From Acidimicrobiales bacterium (GTDB lineage Bacteria > Actinomycetota > Acidimicrobiia > Acidimicrobiales > Aldehydirespiratoraceae): DNA of 64,000 nt. The notes beneath the pieces are model-generated. The model saw nothing but the letters and a program-made list of their open reading frames with translations, searched no databases and was not told where the DNA came from. The stretch covers positions 620,001-684,000 of the forward strand of contig JAWKIR010000002.1 in the NCBI GenBank assembly GCA_041394245.1. The letters are read 5' to 3'. This document shows, one piece after another, positions 50,827 through 58,962 of the stretch (the first letter of the stretch is position 1; each line of letters begins with the position of its first letter). The position numbers and the translations under genes are program-made.

Positions 50827-51906
50827 ATGACCGTACGCGTTGGCATCAACGGCTTTGGCCGCATCGGCCGCAACTTCTTCCGGGCCGCGAAGGCCTCGGG
50901 GGCCGACATCGACTTCGTCGCCGTCAACGACCTCGGTTCACGCGAGACGATGGCCCATCTGCTGGCCAACGACTCCGTGCACGGCAAGTTCGGCGGCAAG
51001 ATCAAGGCCACCCGAGACGGGATCAATGTCGATGGCGACGTCTTGAAGGTCCTGTCGGAGCGCAACCCCGCAGACCTGCCGTGGGGCGACCTGGGTGTGG
51101 ATGTCGTGATCGAGTCGACCGGCTTCTTCACCAGCAAGGACGCCGCCTCGGGGCACCGCAAGGCCGGCGCACCCAAGGTCATCATCTCGGCACCGTCGGG
51201 CGACTGCGATGCGACCTTCGTGATGGGTGTCAACGAGGACACCTACAACGCGGCACGCCACCACGTCATCTCCAACGCGTCGTGCACCACCAACTGCTTC
51301 GTCCCGATGATCAAGGTGCTCGACGACGCGTTCGGTGTCCAGCAGGGCCTGATGACGACGACCCACGCCTACACCGGCGATCAGGCGCTCGTCGACGGGC
51401 CCCACAGCGATCTGCGGCGGGCCCGCGCGGCGGCGGTCAACATCGTGCCGACCTCGACCGGCGCCGCCCGCGCCACCGGGCTCGTGATGAAGAAGATGCA
51501 GGGCAAGCTCGACGGCACCTCGCTGCGGGTCCCGATTCCCGATGGATCGATCACCGACTTCACCGGCATCCTCAAGAAGGAAGCCTCCGTCGACGAGATC
51601 AACGCGGCGTTCAAGAAGGCGGCGTCGTCGGGTCGGCTCAAGGGCATCCTCCACTACAGCGAGGAGCCCCTGGTCTCGTCCGACATCGTCGGTTCGCCGG
51701 CCAGCTGCACCTTCGATTCGGGCCTGACGATGGCCCAGGGCTCCCTGGTGAAGATCTTCGGTTGGTACGACAACGAGATGGGCTACTCCAACCGCCTCGT
51801 CGACCTTGCGTTGCTCGTCGGCAAGAAGAAGGCACCGGCCGCGAAGCGTCCTGCCGCGAAGCGCACGGCGAAGAAGCCCGCCAAGAAGGCTGTTGCCAAG
51901 AAGTGA
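50827..51906 (+). CDS. gap: Glyceraldehyde-3-phosphate dehydrogenase with basic C-terminal tail
   Basis: 359 residues. Rossmann motif VGINGFGRIGRNFFRAA, FVAVNDLGS (Asp favours NAD), catalytic Cys153 in SNASCTTNC, His in TTTHAYTGDQ, and WYDNEMGYSNRLVDLALL at the normal end of the enzyme. About 26 extra residues follow, KKKAPAAKRPAAKRTAKKPAKKAVAKK, a Lys/Ala/Pro repeat like the tails of histone H1 or actinobacterial HupB. The catalytic core is complete. It converts glyceraldehyde-3-phosphate to 1,3-bisphosphoglycerate and is followed by pgk and tpiA in one overlapping operon. Confidence 0.96.
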   Translation: MTVRVGINGFGRIGRNFFRAAKASGADIDFVAVNDLGSRETMAHLLANDSVHGKFGGKIKATRDGINVDGDVLKVLSERNPADLPWGDLGVDVVIESTGFFTSKDAASGHRKAGAPKVIISAPSGDCDATFVMGVNEDTYNAARHHVISNASCTTNCFVPMIKVLDDAFGVQQGLMTTTHAYTGDQALVDGPHSDLRRARAAAVNIVPTSTGAARATGLVMKKMQGKLDGTSLRVPIPDGSITDFTGILKKEASVDEINAAFKKAASSGRLKGILHYSEEPLVSSDIVGSPASCTFDSGLTMAQGSLVKIFGWYDNEMGYSNRLVDLALLVGKKKAPAAKRPAAKRTAKKPAKKAVAKK

Positions 51907-53033
51907 GCTCCGTTCCCCGGCTCGAGGACCTGGGCGATCTCAACGGGAAGTCGGTCCTGCTGAGGGCCGACTTCAACGTGCCGATCGTCGACGGTGAGAT
52001 CACCGACGACCTGCGCATTCGTGCGGCGTTGCCGACCATTCGGTGGCTGCTCGAGCAGGGTGCGTCGGTCACTGCGTGCACCCACCTGGGCCGTCCGAAG
52101 GGCGCGCCCGACCCGGCGTATTCCGTCGAGCCCGTGCGCGCCAGGCTCGCCGAGCTCGTGCCGGGGGTCGAGCTGCTCGAGAATCTCCGCTTCGACCCGG
52201 GGGAGACCGCCAACGACCCGGCCTTCGTCGCCCGACTCATCGAGGGGCACGACGCCTACGTCAACGACGCGTTCGGCGCGTCGCATCGTGCCCACGCATC
52301 GATCGTCGGTCCGCCGCAGTTCCTGCCGTCGGCGGCCGGGCGGCTGCTGGAGCGCGAGGTCGAGGTCCTCGGTGGTCTGCGCGACAACCCTCGTCGGCCG
52401 TTCGTGGCCGTCATGGGCGGCTCGAAGGTGAGCGACAAACTCGCCGTGATCGAGGCGCTGCTCGAGTCGGTCGACTCGCTCATCGTCGGCGGCGGTATGT
52501 GCTTCACCTTCCTGAAGGCGAAGGGTCACGCGATCGGATCGTCGTTGTGCGAGGACGACATGGTCGACACCTGCGCCCGCCTGCTCGATCAGCCGAAACC
52601 GATCCACCTGCCCTACGACATCACGGCGCTGGGCCCGGGCGGCAAGCTGTTCGACCCCGAGGCCGGGGGAGAGGTCCGCCAGATGGGCGCCAACCTGCCC
52701 GACGGCTGGATGGGTGTCGACATCGGGCCGGGTTCGGCCGCACAGTTCGGCGATGTCATCCACGAGGCCGGTACGGTGCTGTGGAACGGCCCGATGGGCG
52801 TGTTCGAGGATCCCCGGTTCGGCGGCGGCACGGGCGCGGTCGCCCGGGCAATGGCCGAGACCAGGGCGTTCACGGTGGTCGGGGGCGGCGACAGCGCTGC
52901 TGCGGCCAAGCAGTTCGGTGTAGAGAAGGACATGGATCACGTCTCCACCGGAGGGGGCGCCTCGCTCGAGTTGATCGAGAAGGGCGACCTGCCGGGCCTG
53001 GAGGCGCTACGAGGAGCTCCCAATGCCAGCTAG
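51903..53033 (+). CDS. pgk: Phosphoglycerate kinase
   Basis: 376 residues from GTG overlapping the gap stop. Signature VLLRADFNVPIVDGEITDDLRIRAALPTIRWLL, THLGRPKG, DAFGASHRAHAS, GGSKVSDKLAVIEALL, WNGPMGVFEDPRF and VGGGDSAAAAKQFG ... STGGGASLELIE. Somewhat shorter than the usual 390-400 residues. It makes ATP from 1,3-bisphosphoglycerate. The end overlaps tpiA by 11 bases. Confidence 0.96.
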   Translation: MSSVPRLEDLGDLNGKSVLLRADFNVPIVDGEITDDLRIRAALPTIRWLLEQGASVTACTHLGRPKGAPDPAYSVEPVRARLAELVPGVELLENLRFDPGETANDPAFVARLIEGHDAYVNDAFGASHRAHASIVGPPQFLPSAAGRLLEREVEVLGGLRDNPRRPFVAVMGGSKVSDKLAVIEALLESVDSLIVGGGMCFTFLKAKGHAIGSSLCEDDMVDTCARLLDQPKPIHLPYDITALGPGGKLFDPEAGGEVRQMGANLPDGWMGVDIGPGSAAQFGDVIHEAGTVLWNGPMGVFEDPRFGGGTGAVARAMAETRAFTVVGGGDSAAAAKQFGVEKDMDHVSTGGGASLELIEKGDLPGLEALRGAPNAS

Positions 53034-53808
53034 TCGCAAGCCACTCATCTCCGGCAACTGGAAGATGCACCACAACCACTTCGAGGCGATCCAGACCGTC
53101 CAGAAGCTGGCATATGCGCTGACCAGCGACGACTACGACGAAGTCGATGTGTCGATCCATCCGCCGTTCACCGACATCCGGTCGATCCAGACGGTGCTGC
53201 AGGCCGACGACGTGCCCATCGCGCTCGGTGCCCAGAACGTCCACCAGGAGCCGAAGGGCGCCTTCACCGGTGAGATCGCCGCGGGGATGCTGGCGAAGCT
53301 CGACGTCACATACGTGATCGTCGGGCACTCGGAGCGGCGCGAGCTGTTCGGCGAGACCGACGAGATCGTCAACGCCAAGGCGATCGCGGTGCTCAAGGAG
53401 AACATGACCCCGATCGTGTGCTGTGGCGAGACGCTCGCCGAGCGTCAGGCCGGTCAGGCCGAGGCGCGGGTCGCGTCGCAGATCGCCGGTTCGCTCGCGA
53501 ACCTCACCGCCGAGGTGGTCGGCGAGCTCGTGATCGCCTACGAGCCGATCTGGGCGATCGGCACAGGCGAGACCGCGTCGTCCGACGATGCGCAACAGAT
53601 GTGCGCCCACATCCGTTCGCTCGTGAAGGACCAGTGGGGGACCGACGCCGCTGCGTCGGTGCGAATCCAATACGGCGGCTCCGTGAAGCCCGGAAACGCG
53701 CCCGAGCTCATGGCCCAGCCCGACATCGACGGTGCGCTGGTCGGCGGGGCGTCGCTCGACGCCGACGACTTCGCCCGCATCGTCAACTATCGCCTCTACC
53801 AGGCCTGA
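53023..53808 (+). CDS. tpiA: Triosephosphate isomerase
   Basis: 261 residues, ATG inside the pgk end. Active-site residues are all present: Asn and Lys in SGNWKMHHNH, His in IVGHSERRELFGETDE, Glu in VIAYEPIWAIGTGETAS, and the phosphate-binding loop IQYGGSVKPGNAPELM with VGGASLDADDF. It interconverts dihydroxyacetone phosphate and glyceraldehyde-3-phosphate. Confidence 0.97.
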   Translation: MPASRKPLISGNWKMHHNHFEAIQTVQKLAYALTSDDYDEVDVSIHPPFTDIRSIQTVLQADDVPIALGAQNVHQEPKGAFTGEIAAGMLAKLDVTYVIVGHSERRELFGETDEIVNAKAIAVLKENMTPIVCCGETLAERQAGQAEARVASQIAGSLANLTAEVVGELVIAYEPIWAIGTGETASSDDAQQMCAHIRSLVKDQWGTDAAASVRIQYGGSVKPGNAPELMAQPDIDGALVGGASLDADDFARIVNYRLYQA

Positions 53809-53843
53809 CGGTTCCGCTCGCGGTCGCTGGTAGCCTGTCCGAC

Positions 53844-54068
53844 GTGGTTTGGATCGTTGCACCTCTCTGGCTCGTCTCGGCGCTGATGCTGATCTTCCTC
53901 GTGCTGCTGCACAGCGGCAAGGGCGGCGGCCTGTCCGACATGTTCGGTGGCGGCGCCGGCGCCGCAGCGGCGGGCTCGACCGTGGTCGAGAAGAACCTCT
54001 CCCGGATCACGGTGGTCGCGGCAATCGTCTTCGGCTTCAGCTCCGTCGCCTACGCCCTCATCTTCTGA
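53844..54068 (+). CDS. secG: Preprotein translocase subunit SecG
   Basis: 74 residues from GTG 53844 (MVWIVAPLWLVS). Two membrane helices flank the SecG signature LLHSGKGGGLSDMFGGG: residues about 5-24 and 50-70 (ITVVAAIVFGFSSVAYALI). It is the small helper of SecYE. tpiA-secG adjacency is common in actinobacteria. Confidence 0.93.
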   Translation: MVWIVAPLWLVSALMLIFLVLLHSGKGGGLSDMFGGGAGAAAAGSTVVEKNLSRITVVAAIVFGFSSVAYALIF

Positions 54069-54143
54069 CCCGCCACAGCGGTGTCAGACACCCGCTACAA
54101 CGGCGAAGGCTGAATCAGGGCGGCATTCGGCCGATGGGGACAG

Positions 54144-55610
54144 ATGCGCCGTGTCTGCCTTGCGTTCCTTGCCGTTCTCCTGCTGACGACTGCGTGCTCC
54201 GGCGAGCGCCCGACCCTGGACGACAGCGCCGCTCGTGAGGTCGAACCGCTCGATTCCGGCACGCCCGCGCCTGGCTCCGCCGCGGTGGCCGAAGCGGTCA
54301 CCGTGCGCCTCGCAGTGCCGGACGGCTGGTCGCTCGATCCCGCTGACGCCGGCGCGGCCTCGCTGACCAACCGTGTTGTCGCCGACCTGCTCTACGAGGG
54401 TTTGACGACCACCACTGACGACGGCCTGCCCGGGCCCGGTCTCGCCGAGCGCTGGTTCGTCAGCGACGACCGACTGACCTGGACCTTCGTGCTCCCGGCG
54501 TCGTTGACCGACGGGGCCGGCGAAACCATCACCGCCCGCCACGTGAAGGCATCGCTCGAGCGGGTGGCGGCCCGCGGCCCCGCCGATCAGGCGGCGACGG
54601 CGCTGACCTCGATCAGCGGATGGACCGACCAGATGACGGGAAACGCAGGGGGAGTGGCGGGGATCGCTGCGCCCGACGACTTGACGGTGGTCATCCAGCT
54701 CGATGCGCCCTACGAGCTCCTGCTCGACGTGTTGGCCTCGCCGGCATTCGGCATCACGGGGCCCGACGACCAGGGTGGCCTGCGCACCACCGGCGCCTTC
54801 GCCGGCACCGACGAGCCGGACGTGTTCGTCGCCGTCGACCCCGCGGCGACCGTGAACCGCCTCGAGTTCGTCCACGACGGCGACAGTCCCGCCGCCGCAG
54901 TCGCAGCAGGAGATGCGGACTGGGCGGTTCTGGCCACCGGCGAGGATGCCGAGGGCCTCGATGCAGACGTCATTCGGCATCCACTCGAGCTCGACGTCGC
55001 CATCGTGGCGCGGAGCCCGATCGAGGCCGTCCGTCTCGGACTGCTCGGGTCGCTCGATCCGCTGACGCTGGCCGGTGCCGTCGACGGTCTCACTGCGCGC
55101 ACGAACGCGAACCGGCCCGCCTTCGAGACGGCGCCCGAAGCGGCCCTCGTCGATGTGCCGGCCGGTGAACTGCAGGGCCTGGGCGAGGCCGTGGTCGATC
55201 AGCTGGAGACAGCTGGAATCACGGTCCTCCCGATCGCGTCGACGCCAGAAGAGTTCGCCGCCCGCGTCGCCGCCGGCGACGCGCTCCTCTTCCCGATCGT
55301 GGTGGCCGGCGGCACGGGTCCGGCCAGCGCCGTGCTCCGTTTCGGTGTTCCCGGCGCGACCGACGACATGTTCGGCCCGCAGAGCTCGGCCCGCGCCGAG
55401 CTCGCCGAGGCCGTCGTGACCGAGCTCGATGTCCAGCAGCGGGCGCTCTTCATCGAGGCGCTCGAGCGGACGCTCGTTGACGAAGGCCTGCTGTTGCCCG
55501 TCGGCCAGTTCGAGGTCAGAGTCGCCCTCAGCCACCGCCTCGACGGACTCCGGCACCGGAGTGACGGCACGCTCGATCTGTCGACAGTCGGCATCGCTGA
55601 TCAGCCCTGA
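54144..55610 (+). CDS. ABC transporter substrate-binding lipoprotein, oligopeptide type
   Basis: 488 residues. Lipoprotein signal MRRVCLAFLAVLLLTTAC with lipobox Cys18. The SBP family 5 pattern is recognisable: LTNRVVADLLYEGLTTTTDDGLPGPGLAERWFVSDDRLTWTFVLPASLTDGAGETITARHVKASLERV. No permease or ATPase gene is adjacent, so it either serves a distant transporter or has become a stand-alone receptor. Shorter and more divergent in its second half than typical members. Confidence 0.8.
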   Translation: MRRVCLAFLAVLLLTTACSGERPTLDDSAAREVEPLDSGTPAPGSAAVAEAVTVRLAVPDGWSLDPADAGAASLTNRVVADLLYEGLTTTTDDGLPGPGLAERWFVSDDRLTWTFVLPASLTDGAGETITARHVKASLERVAARGPADQAATALTSISGWTDQMTGNAGGVAGIAAPDDLTVVIQLDAPYELLLDVLASPAFGITGPDDQGGLRTTGAFAGTDEPDVFVAVDPAATVNRLEFVHDGDSPAAAVAAGDADWAVLATGEDAEGLDADVIRHPLELDVAIVARSPIEAVRLGLLGSLDPLTLAGAVDGLTARTNANRPAFETAPEAALVDVPAGELQGLGEAVVDQLETAGITVLPIASTPEEFAARVAAGDALLFPIVVAGGTGPASAVLRFGVPGATDDMFGPQSSARAELAEAVVTELDVQQRALFIEALERTLVDEGLLLPVGQFEVRVALSHRLDGLRHRSDGTLDLSTVGIADQP

Positions 55611-55677
55611 AAGAGGGTGTGGCTTGGCACCACGCCCGCTACGCTGGCGCTCTCATTCGGCTTGTCCGGATGGCCAC

Positions 55678-55764
55678 GTCGGAGTGGCGGAATTGGCAGA
55701 CGCGCCAGCTTGAGGGGCTGGTGCCCGAAAGGGTGTGGGGGTTCAAGTCCCCCCTCCGACACCA
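55678..55764 (+). tRNA. tRNA-Leu (anticodon GAG)
   Basis: Acceptor stem GTCGGAG/CTCCGAC, D arm with GGCAGACGC, anticodon stem GCCAGC/GCTGGT-type with loop TTGAGGG (anticodon GAG at 55712-55714), a long variable arm (GTGCCCGAAAGGGTGT) typical of tRNA-Leu, and a T arm GGGGG-TTCAAGT-CCCCC. Encoded CCA at 55762-55764. Its last 24 bases are duplicated at 61811, marking it as the integration site of the downstream element. Confidence 0.95.
55738..55761 (+). repeat. attL: left core repeat in the tRNA-Leu 3' end
   Basis: 24 bases from GGGGTTCAAG to CTCCGACA, identical to 61811-61834. It covers the T arm and acceptor 3' strand of the tRNA, the usual core used by tyrosine integrases. The copies diverge directly outside: CCACG here and TGTTTC at the right. 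Confidence 0.93.
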
Positions 55765-55769
55765 CGTTT

Positions 55770-55790
55770 CCCCAGGCCAGAGGCCTGGGG
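55770..55790 (+). terminator. Terminator after tRNA-Leu
   Basis: A 9-bp perfect stem CCCCAGGCC/GGCCTGGGG with loop AGA, six bases after the CCA end. It lies inside the element boundary, so it was probably brought in by the element to replace the original downstream signal. Confidence 0.8.
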
Positions 55791-55800
55791 ATTCGCCGTT

Positions 55801-55830
55801 TTGTGTCGCTTGTCAGCGATTTGTCATCAG
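55801..55830 (+). repeat. Left subterminal repeat, putative integrase arm site
   Basis: TTGTGTCGCTTGTCA (55801-55815), six unrelated bases, then TGTCATCAG (55822-55830). The same two blocks with the same 6-base spacing occur at 61668-61697. Same orientation relative to the core repeats at both ends, which fits arm-type sites of a lambda-like integrase. Confidence 0.7.
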
Positions 55831-56108
55831 TTCTCCCGGATGCTCCTGGGCTGGCGTGGCGAAGGCCGGTTCGCACCTGACGTCCCGCCCCCCCTGGGGG
55901 GCTAACGCTCCGCTGCGGGCGACCTGCCTCTAGCAGCTTGACTTGATGCTCGCTCGTTGCGGCGCGGCGTGAAGAGGTTGCGCGGTCTTCGCCACCCTGC
56001 GCTCCGCCGCCTGCGAGTGATCTAGTGCGGACGTCGCCCCGCAATCCGGTCGAGCCCGTCACCAGGTGGCGCTACGGTGGTGTTGTTCGGCGAGCCCTGA
56101 GGAACCCA

Positions 56109-56759
56109 ATGGCTGACTACCCCCCATACATGAATGCCTACGGGAACGTGACCAAGATCCTGAACAAGATCAAGGAGGCAAAAACGCCGGATCGCTTCTC
56201 CCAGGACTACCTGGAAACGGTTCTCGGCTTTTCGGGTGGGGGCGCTCGACCGTTTATCTCTCTCGCAAAGCGCATCGGGCTCCTCGGCACCGACGGATCG
56301 CCCACGGCGTACTACGGGCAGTTCCGAAACCCGGCTCAGTCGGAGCAGGCCATGGCGGCGATGATTCGGAAGGGCTACCCCGAGCTCTACAAGCGAAACG
56401 AGTACGCCCACGCGCTAGATGAATCGGGATTGACGGGGCTCGTCGTGGAAGTCACTGGCCTTGAGGACGGCTCGACACTTCGAGCCATCGTGAAGACCTT
56501 TCTCGCGCTCAAGGAGTTTGCCAACTTCGAACTAGACCCGACCCCGCCGGTGGTGGAGGAACCCCGCAGTGCGTTCGAGACGCCCGGGGTTCCGTCGGCT
56601 GCGGGTGTACCGAGTTCTGTGGGGGACGGTCTCACAGCTTCCGCACAGTTGGGCCAGGTACGCTTCAGCCACAACATCTACATCAATCTTCCCGACACCG
56701 ACGATGTTGAGGTGTTCAACGCAATCTTCAAGGCTCTTAAGGAGAATCTGCTCTCGTGA
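56109..56759 (+). CDS. DUF5343-like protein, first gene of a two-gene module
   Basis: 216 residues from ATG 56109, with GAGGAA five bases upstream. The N-terminal 145 residues (YPPYMNAYGNVTKILNKIKEAKTPDRFSQDYLETVLGFSGGGARPFISLAKRIGLLGTDGSPTAYYGQFR) form the helical, winged-helix-like DUF5343 pattern. A Pro-rich linker (150-185) leads to FSHNIYINLPDTDDVEVFNAIFKALKENLL, a short strand-helix domain seen at the end of several defence-associated proteins. Its stop overlaps the next start (GTGA), so the two proteins are made together. Codon usage is less GC-rich than in the neighbours. It is probably the regulatory or antitoxin-like partner; function unproven. Confidence 0.7.
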   Translation: MADYPPYMNAYGNVTKILNKIKEAKTPDRFSQDYLETVLGFSGGGARPFISLAKRIGLLGTDGSPTAYYGQFRNPAQSEQAMAAMIRKGYPELYKRNEYAHALDESGLTGLVVEVTGLEDGSTLRAIVKTFLALKEFANFELDPTPPVVEEPRSAFETPGVPSAAGVPSSVGDGLTASAQLGQVRFSHNIYINLPDTDDVEVFNAIFKALKENLLS

Positions 56760-57352
56760 GTTGGTTCGACGATTTGAAGCTCTTTCACATGAATCGAAGT
56801 CTCGTCAACGCCGAGCTACGTTCCCTTGCCGCCAGTCTGGATTTGGAGCTGATCCCGGCGAGTGGCGAGAAGTCGGACCGGGACCGTACCTTCTACCCTC
56901 AGTTCCCTGAGGTTCTTCGTGCTTCAGCTACTTCCATGGCGGAGCACTACGAGATCTTCTACTGTCTTGAGAACTTCATTCGCGAGATGGTCGCCGAGAG
57001 ACTCGAGGAGGTATTTGGCATCGACTGGTGGGAAGCGGATGAACCCAAGGTTGTCGTCCCGATGTCAGTAAAGGAAAACGTCAAGCGGAATGTCGATCGC
57101 GAGCACGATGCTGCAGTCACCGCCCGGTCGTCGGCGCCGATTGACTACACGACTTTTGGTGAGCTGAGTACGATCATCGACTCGAACTGGGAGACCTTTG
57201 GCGATCTGTTCAACAGCAGGAAGGGCACGATCGGTGTACTCGCCCGATTGAATTTGCTGCGGGGACCGATTGCCCACTGCTCGGAGCTCTCCGAGGACGA
57301 GGTGCTTCGCCTGCGACTCACGCTCGCCGATTGGTTTCGCCTCATGGGTTGA
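56756..57352 (+). CDS. HEPN-domain protein (Swt1-like), putative ribonuclease
   Basis: 198 residues from GTG, overlapping the DUF5343 gene by four bases. The C-terminal half (about 55-198) is an all-helical domain containing EIFYCLENFIREMVAERLEEVFG and NLLRGPIAHCSELSEDEVLRLRLTLADWFRLM. RGPIAH fits the R-x4-H active-site motif of HEPN ribonucleases, and the general layout is that annotated as Swt1-like HEPN. HEPN nucleases act in toxin-antitoxin and abortive-infection systems. The N-terminal 50 residues have no assigned domain. It ends convergently with the integrase, overlapping by 11 bases. Confidence 0.7.
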   Translation: MSWFDDLKLFHMNRSLVNAELRSLAASLDLELIPASGEKSDRDRTFYPQFPEVLRASATSMAEHYEIFYCLENFIREMVAERLEEVFGIDWWEADEPKVVVPMSVKENVKRNVDREHDAAVTARSSAPIDYTTFGELSTIIDSNWETFGDLFNSRKGTIGVLARLNLLRGPIAHCSELSEDEVLRLRLTLADWFRLMG

Positions 57353-58766
57353 CATCCTCGCTCGCCGGGTGGCCCAAGGCGTCACCCTTCAGGATCAGTC
57401 CGCCGACGAGGTCGGCGGCGTCTCGTGCGATGGGCGGGGTGACGTGGCTGTAGACCTCGGCAGTGATGTGCGTGGTCGAGTGGTTGAGGCGGTCGCTGAC
57501 GACCTTGAGCGGCACGTTGTTGGCGAGAGCGATCGTTGCCCAGGTGTGGCGAAGTCCGTGGAGGGTTAGCCGGGGTAGCTGGCCGTCGGGCTCGGCGGTG
57601 TTGTTGTGCTGTTGCTGCTTACGGAGGAATTCACGGCTGAACCGCTCGGGGTGGTAGGGGCGCCCGTCCTCGAGGCAGAACACGAGGCCGTGGTCCTGGT
57701 AGGCGCCTCCGATCTCGGTCCTCTCGTCGTTCTGTCGTGCTCGCCACTCGGCGAGGAGCTGGACAGTCGCGGGATCGAGGTGGATGACGAAGCTGTCGTG
57801 GGTCTTGGTCATGTCCTTGTGGACGATGCTGTGGTCTCGGTCGGTGGTGATCTGGTTAGCGATGGTGGCGGTTGCGCGCTCGAGATCGACGTCGGTCCAG
57901 CGGAGGCCGAGGATCTCGCCTCGGCGGCAGCCGCTGGTGGCGGCGAAGGCGAAGGGGTACCGGTAGCGGTTGTCGCCGAGCCAGTCGAAGAAGCGGTGGA
58001 GTTCGTCGGGTGTCCAGGTCTTGCGGGCGAGGTTGCGGACCTGCTTGGAGCTGGGCCGGGTCGCGGCCTTGGCGACGTTGCGGTAGACCCGGTTCCATCG
58101 GAGGGCGTCGGCGAGTGCCTTGGCGAGGATGCCGTGCACCATGAGGACGGTTCGGGCGGAGAGCCCGGCTCTGGGGTCGGGGGTGTCTCGGACCGAGGCG
58201 GCTTGGCGGCGGAGGATGCCGGCGACGGCGTGGCGGGTGAGGTCCTGAGCGCTCGGGTGGCCCTCGGAGCGGAGGAGGTCGGCGATGCCGGCGGCGGTGA
58301 GGCCTTCGGCTTTGAGGGTGAGCATGCGGTCGACGAGTTCGGGTGGGTGGCGTCGGCTGGTGACGGGGCCGTGGCGGCCGCCGGTGAGCAGCTGTTGGTA
58401 GAGGGTGTTGAGGTCGGTGGGGGTGAGCTGTTGGAGGCCGATGGCGCCGATGTGGGGGATGACGTGGAGGCGGATCTTCTGTTCGTAGCTCTGCCAGGTG
58501 GAGGGTTCGAGGTCGGTGCGTCGGGCGGGGAGCCATTCGTGGAGGAGGAAGTCGGCGACGGTGATGCGGTCGGGGGTGACGTAGTTGCCTTGGCCGATGT
58601 CGGTGAGGTGGCGGATGCGGTCGGCCTCGGCTTCGGCGATGGTGCGGAAGCCTCCTCGGCTGATCTGGCGTCGGGTGCCGTCGCCGGCGGTGATGTAGGC
58701 GTACCAGGTGTAGGTGTCGCCCCGTCTACGGATGTTGGGCTTGCTGGTCTTGCGGCTGCCGGCCAT
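57342..58766 (-). CDS. int: Tyrosine recombinase/integrase of the element
   Basis: 474 residues from ATG 58766, with GAGGAGG nine bases upstream. AP2-like arm-binding N-terminus (NIRRRGDTYTWYAYITAGDGTRRQISRGGFRTIAEAEADRI), a core-binding domain, and a catalytic domain with Arg in SGCRRGEILGLRW, Lys in KDMTKTHDSF, HGLRH, His in LNHSTTHITAEVY and the nucleophile Tyr in AEVYSHV. A segment of about 60 residues (around 165-225, ELVDRMLTLKAEGLTAAGIADLLRSEGH...HAVAGILRRQ) interrupts the core-binding domain and resembles the helix-turn-helix of serine recombinases. It integrates the element at tRNA-Leu. Confidence 0.94.
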   Translation of the reverse strand: MAGSRKTSKPNIRRRGDTYTWYAYITAGDGTRRQISRGGFRTIAEAEADRIRHLTDIGQGNYVTPDRITVADFLLHEWLPARRTDLEPSTWQSYEQKIRLHVIPHIGAIGLQQLTPTDLNTLYQQLLTGGRHGPVTSRRHPPELVDRMLTLKAEGLTAAGIADLLRSEGHPSAQDLTRHAVAGILRRQAASVRDTPDPRAGLSARTVLMVHGILAKALADALRWNRVYRNVAKAATRPSSKQVRNLARKTWTPDELHRFFDWLGDNRYRYPFAFAATSGCRRGEILGLRWTDVDLERATATIANQITTDRDHSIVHKDMTKTHDSFVIHLDPATVQLLAEWRARQNDERTEIGGAYQDHGLVFCLEDGRPYHPERFSREFLRKQQQHNNTAEPDGQLPRLTLHGLRHTWATIALANNVPLKVVSDRLNHSTTHITAEVYSHVTPPIARDAADLVGGLILKGDALGHPASEDVNP

Positions 58767-58962
58767 GGCGTGGTCCTCCTCGATGGTGATGGTCGTGTCG
58801 CCCTGTGACACGAACGGGCCGGGGTCCCGGCCCGTTGGCTGCCCAAGGGCCAGCGGCGGAGGCGGGGGCAAGTTGGAGCTGTCCCGGGGCGAACTCTTCG
58901 AGTTCGGGGACGAACGAGCTTGCGGTCGCTGAGCAGCGGGCCACTCAGTGGTGGCGGTCGGG

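Larger units (their letters stand above)
55765..56108. other. Left end of the element, no gene seen
   Basis: Contains the tRNA terminator (55770-55790), the left integrase arm-type repeat (55801-55830), a C/G hairpin GCCCCC/GGGGGC at 55887-55902, and the ribosome binding site GAGGAA (56098) for the next gene. The open frame that extends the next gene back to 56025 has no supporting start signal. I see no other coding frame with plausible protein sequence. Confidence 0.6.

Noticed and set aside
57606..58808. Forward 400-codon frame opposite the integrase
   Set aside because: Antisense of a motif-complete integrase; the product is a Gly/Val/Glu-rich shadow.
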